A DNA stretch of 6,052 bases, taken from the NCBI GenBank assembly GCA_900553415.1, contig USDH01000096.1, positions 1 through 6,052 on the forward strand. Reading direction: 5' to 3'. Below, piece after piece: positions 5,413-6,052 of the stretch; position 1 is the first letter of the stretch, and each line of letters starts with the position of its first letter. Below the pieces are notes generated by a model, which worked only from the letters and a program-made list of their open reading frames with translations, was not told the DNA's origin and did not search any database. Source of the stretch: an uncultured Collinsella sp. (GTDB lineage: Bacteria > Actinomycetota > Coriobacteriia > Coriobacteriales > Coriobacteriaceae). The translations under genes and the position numbers were made by a program.

Positions 5413-5440
5413 GGCGCCGCGACGGCGGGCGTGCTCAGCG
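5405..5440. other. Junction between two 5'-truncated genes
   Basis: To the left, minus-strand pyrophosphatase homology ends at about Gly68 (5410-5412). To the right, plus-strand GH65 homology begins by about 5440. No promoter, start codon with RBS, terminal repeat, att-like sequence or transposase is visible at the meeting point. It is a chimeric assembly join or a rearrangement breakpoint; the exact base cannot be fixed by eye. Confidence 0.7.
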
Positions 5441-6052
5441 CGCAGGAAGCGGGCTACGACGCGCTGCGCCGCGAGCAGGAGCGCGCATGGGCACGCCGCT
5501 GGGAGAAGGCCGACGTGCGCATCGACGGCGACGTGGCCGGCCAGCAGGGCATCCGCTTCAACATCTTCCAGCTCTTCTCCACCTATTACGGCGAGGACGC
5601 GCAGCTCAACATCGGCCCCAAGGGCTTCACCGGCGAAAAGTACGGCGGCGCGACCTATTGGGACACGGAGGCCTACTGCCTGCCCATGTACACCGCCATC
5701 GCGGGCGAGGAAGTCGCGCAGAACCTGCTCAAATACCGCTGGCTGCAAATCGACGGCGCGTACCACAACGCGCGTCAGCAGGGGCTGCCGGGCGCGCTCT
5801 ATCCGATGGTGACGTTCACGGGCGTCGAGTGCCACAACGAGTGGGAAATCACCTTTGAGGAAATCCACCGCAACAACGCCATCGCCTACGCCATCTACGC
5901 CTACACGCAGTACACCGGCGACCGCAGCTACCTCGATCAATACGGCATCGACGTGCTGCTGGGCATCGCGCGGTTCTGGGCGGGGCGCGTGCATTATTCC
6001 AAGCGCGCGAATCAATACATGATCCACGGCGTAACCGGCCCGAACGAATACG
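5413..6052 (+). CDS. GH65 maltose phosphorylase-type enzyme, internal fragment
   Basis: Glycoside hydrolase family 65 phosphorylases split maltose (or related glucobioses) with inorganic phosphate, giving beta-glucose 1-phosphate and glucose. The frame (codons starting at 5413, 5416 and so on) runs to the right edge. It shows QQGIRFNIFQLFSTYYGED, LNIGPKGFTGEKYGGATYWD, TEAYCLPMY, GALYPMVTFTGVECHNEWEI, EEIHRNNAIAYAI and, at the edge, YMIHGVTGPNEY. The Glu of GPNEY, codon 6046-6048, is the expected general acid. These belong to the (alpha/alpha)6 catalytic barrel. The N-terminal beta-sandwich and linker (roughly the first 300 residues) are missing on the left, and the rest of the barrel lies beyond the window. 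Recognisable family sequence starts at about 5440. Alanine is mostly GCG and CAA/AAT codons appear, unlike ppaC. Maltose phosphorylase fits best; kojibiose or another GH65 specificity is possible. Confidence 0.85.

Noticed and set aside
5487..5858. A 123-codon Arg-rich plus-strand frame.
   Set aside because: It is the wrong reading frame of the GH65 gene; the correct frame is offset and open through the whole segment.
4696..6027. A single 443-codon minus-strand frame that would fuse an unknown N-terminal domain to the pyrophosphatase.
   Set aside because: The part above about 5412 is antisense to unmistakable GH65 sequence and has no family features, so the apparent fusion is an artefact of the junction.

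Overview
The window looks like chromosomal DNA of a GC-rich anaerobic actinobacterium, most likely a Coriobacteriia member close to Collinsella. This rests on the gene families (a class Ic aspartate aminotransferase, a TatA/B protein with a long acidic tail, NhaA, family II pyrophosphatase) and on GC-rich codon use with strong GGAGG-type ribosome binding sites. The assignment is inference from recall, not a search result.

Layout. From about 2516 down to base 1, four genes lie on the minus strand. In transcription order they are a PLP-dependent aspartate aminotransferase, a single-domain STAS protein (anti-sigma-factor-antagonist type), a TatA/TatB-type translocase subunit, and the first 35 codons of tatC, whose start overlaps the tat stop by one base. 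The first two are 51 bp apart. The tat pair has its own leader of about 150 bp with a TATACT -10 element. Diverging from the aminotransferase is an 84-residue acidic protein of unknown function on the plus strand (2666-2920). It converges with nhaA (3070-4428, minus). The gap between them holds a compound inverted repeat built on a perfect 20-bp palindrome, followed by a perfect 16-bp-stem bidirectional terminator.

Upstream of nhaA, 4429-4695 carries no gene but is rich in structure. It holds a hairpin plus T6 in the nhaA leader, a small hairpin next to the nhaA RBS, a perfect 8-5-8 palindrome, and the intrinsic terminator of the next gene. That gene is ppaC, family II Mn-dependent inorganic pyrophosphatase (minus strand, from 4696). 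It is cut off at about residue 68 near base 5412. The rest of the window, on the opposite strand, is the middle of a GH65 maltose phosphorylase-type gene.

The main oddity is this junction at about 5410-5440: two unrelated genes, both missing their 5' parts, meet head to head, and alanine codon preference changes from almost all GCC to mostly GCG. An assembly chimera or a rearrangement explains this better than a new gene fusion. The other genes are housekeeping functions: protein export, amino-acid metabolism, sodium/proton homeostasis and pyrophosphate removal. I see no mobile-element gene, CRISPR array, tRNA or rRNA, and nothing I would call a new biological system. The most promising lesser-known elements are the nhaA leader, the compound palindrome and the 84-residue protein.
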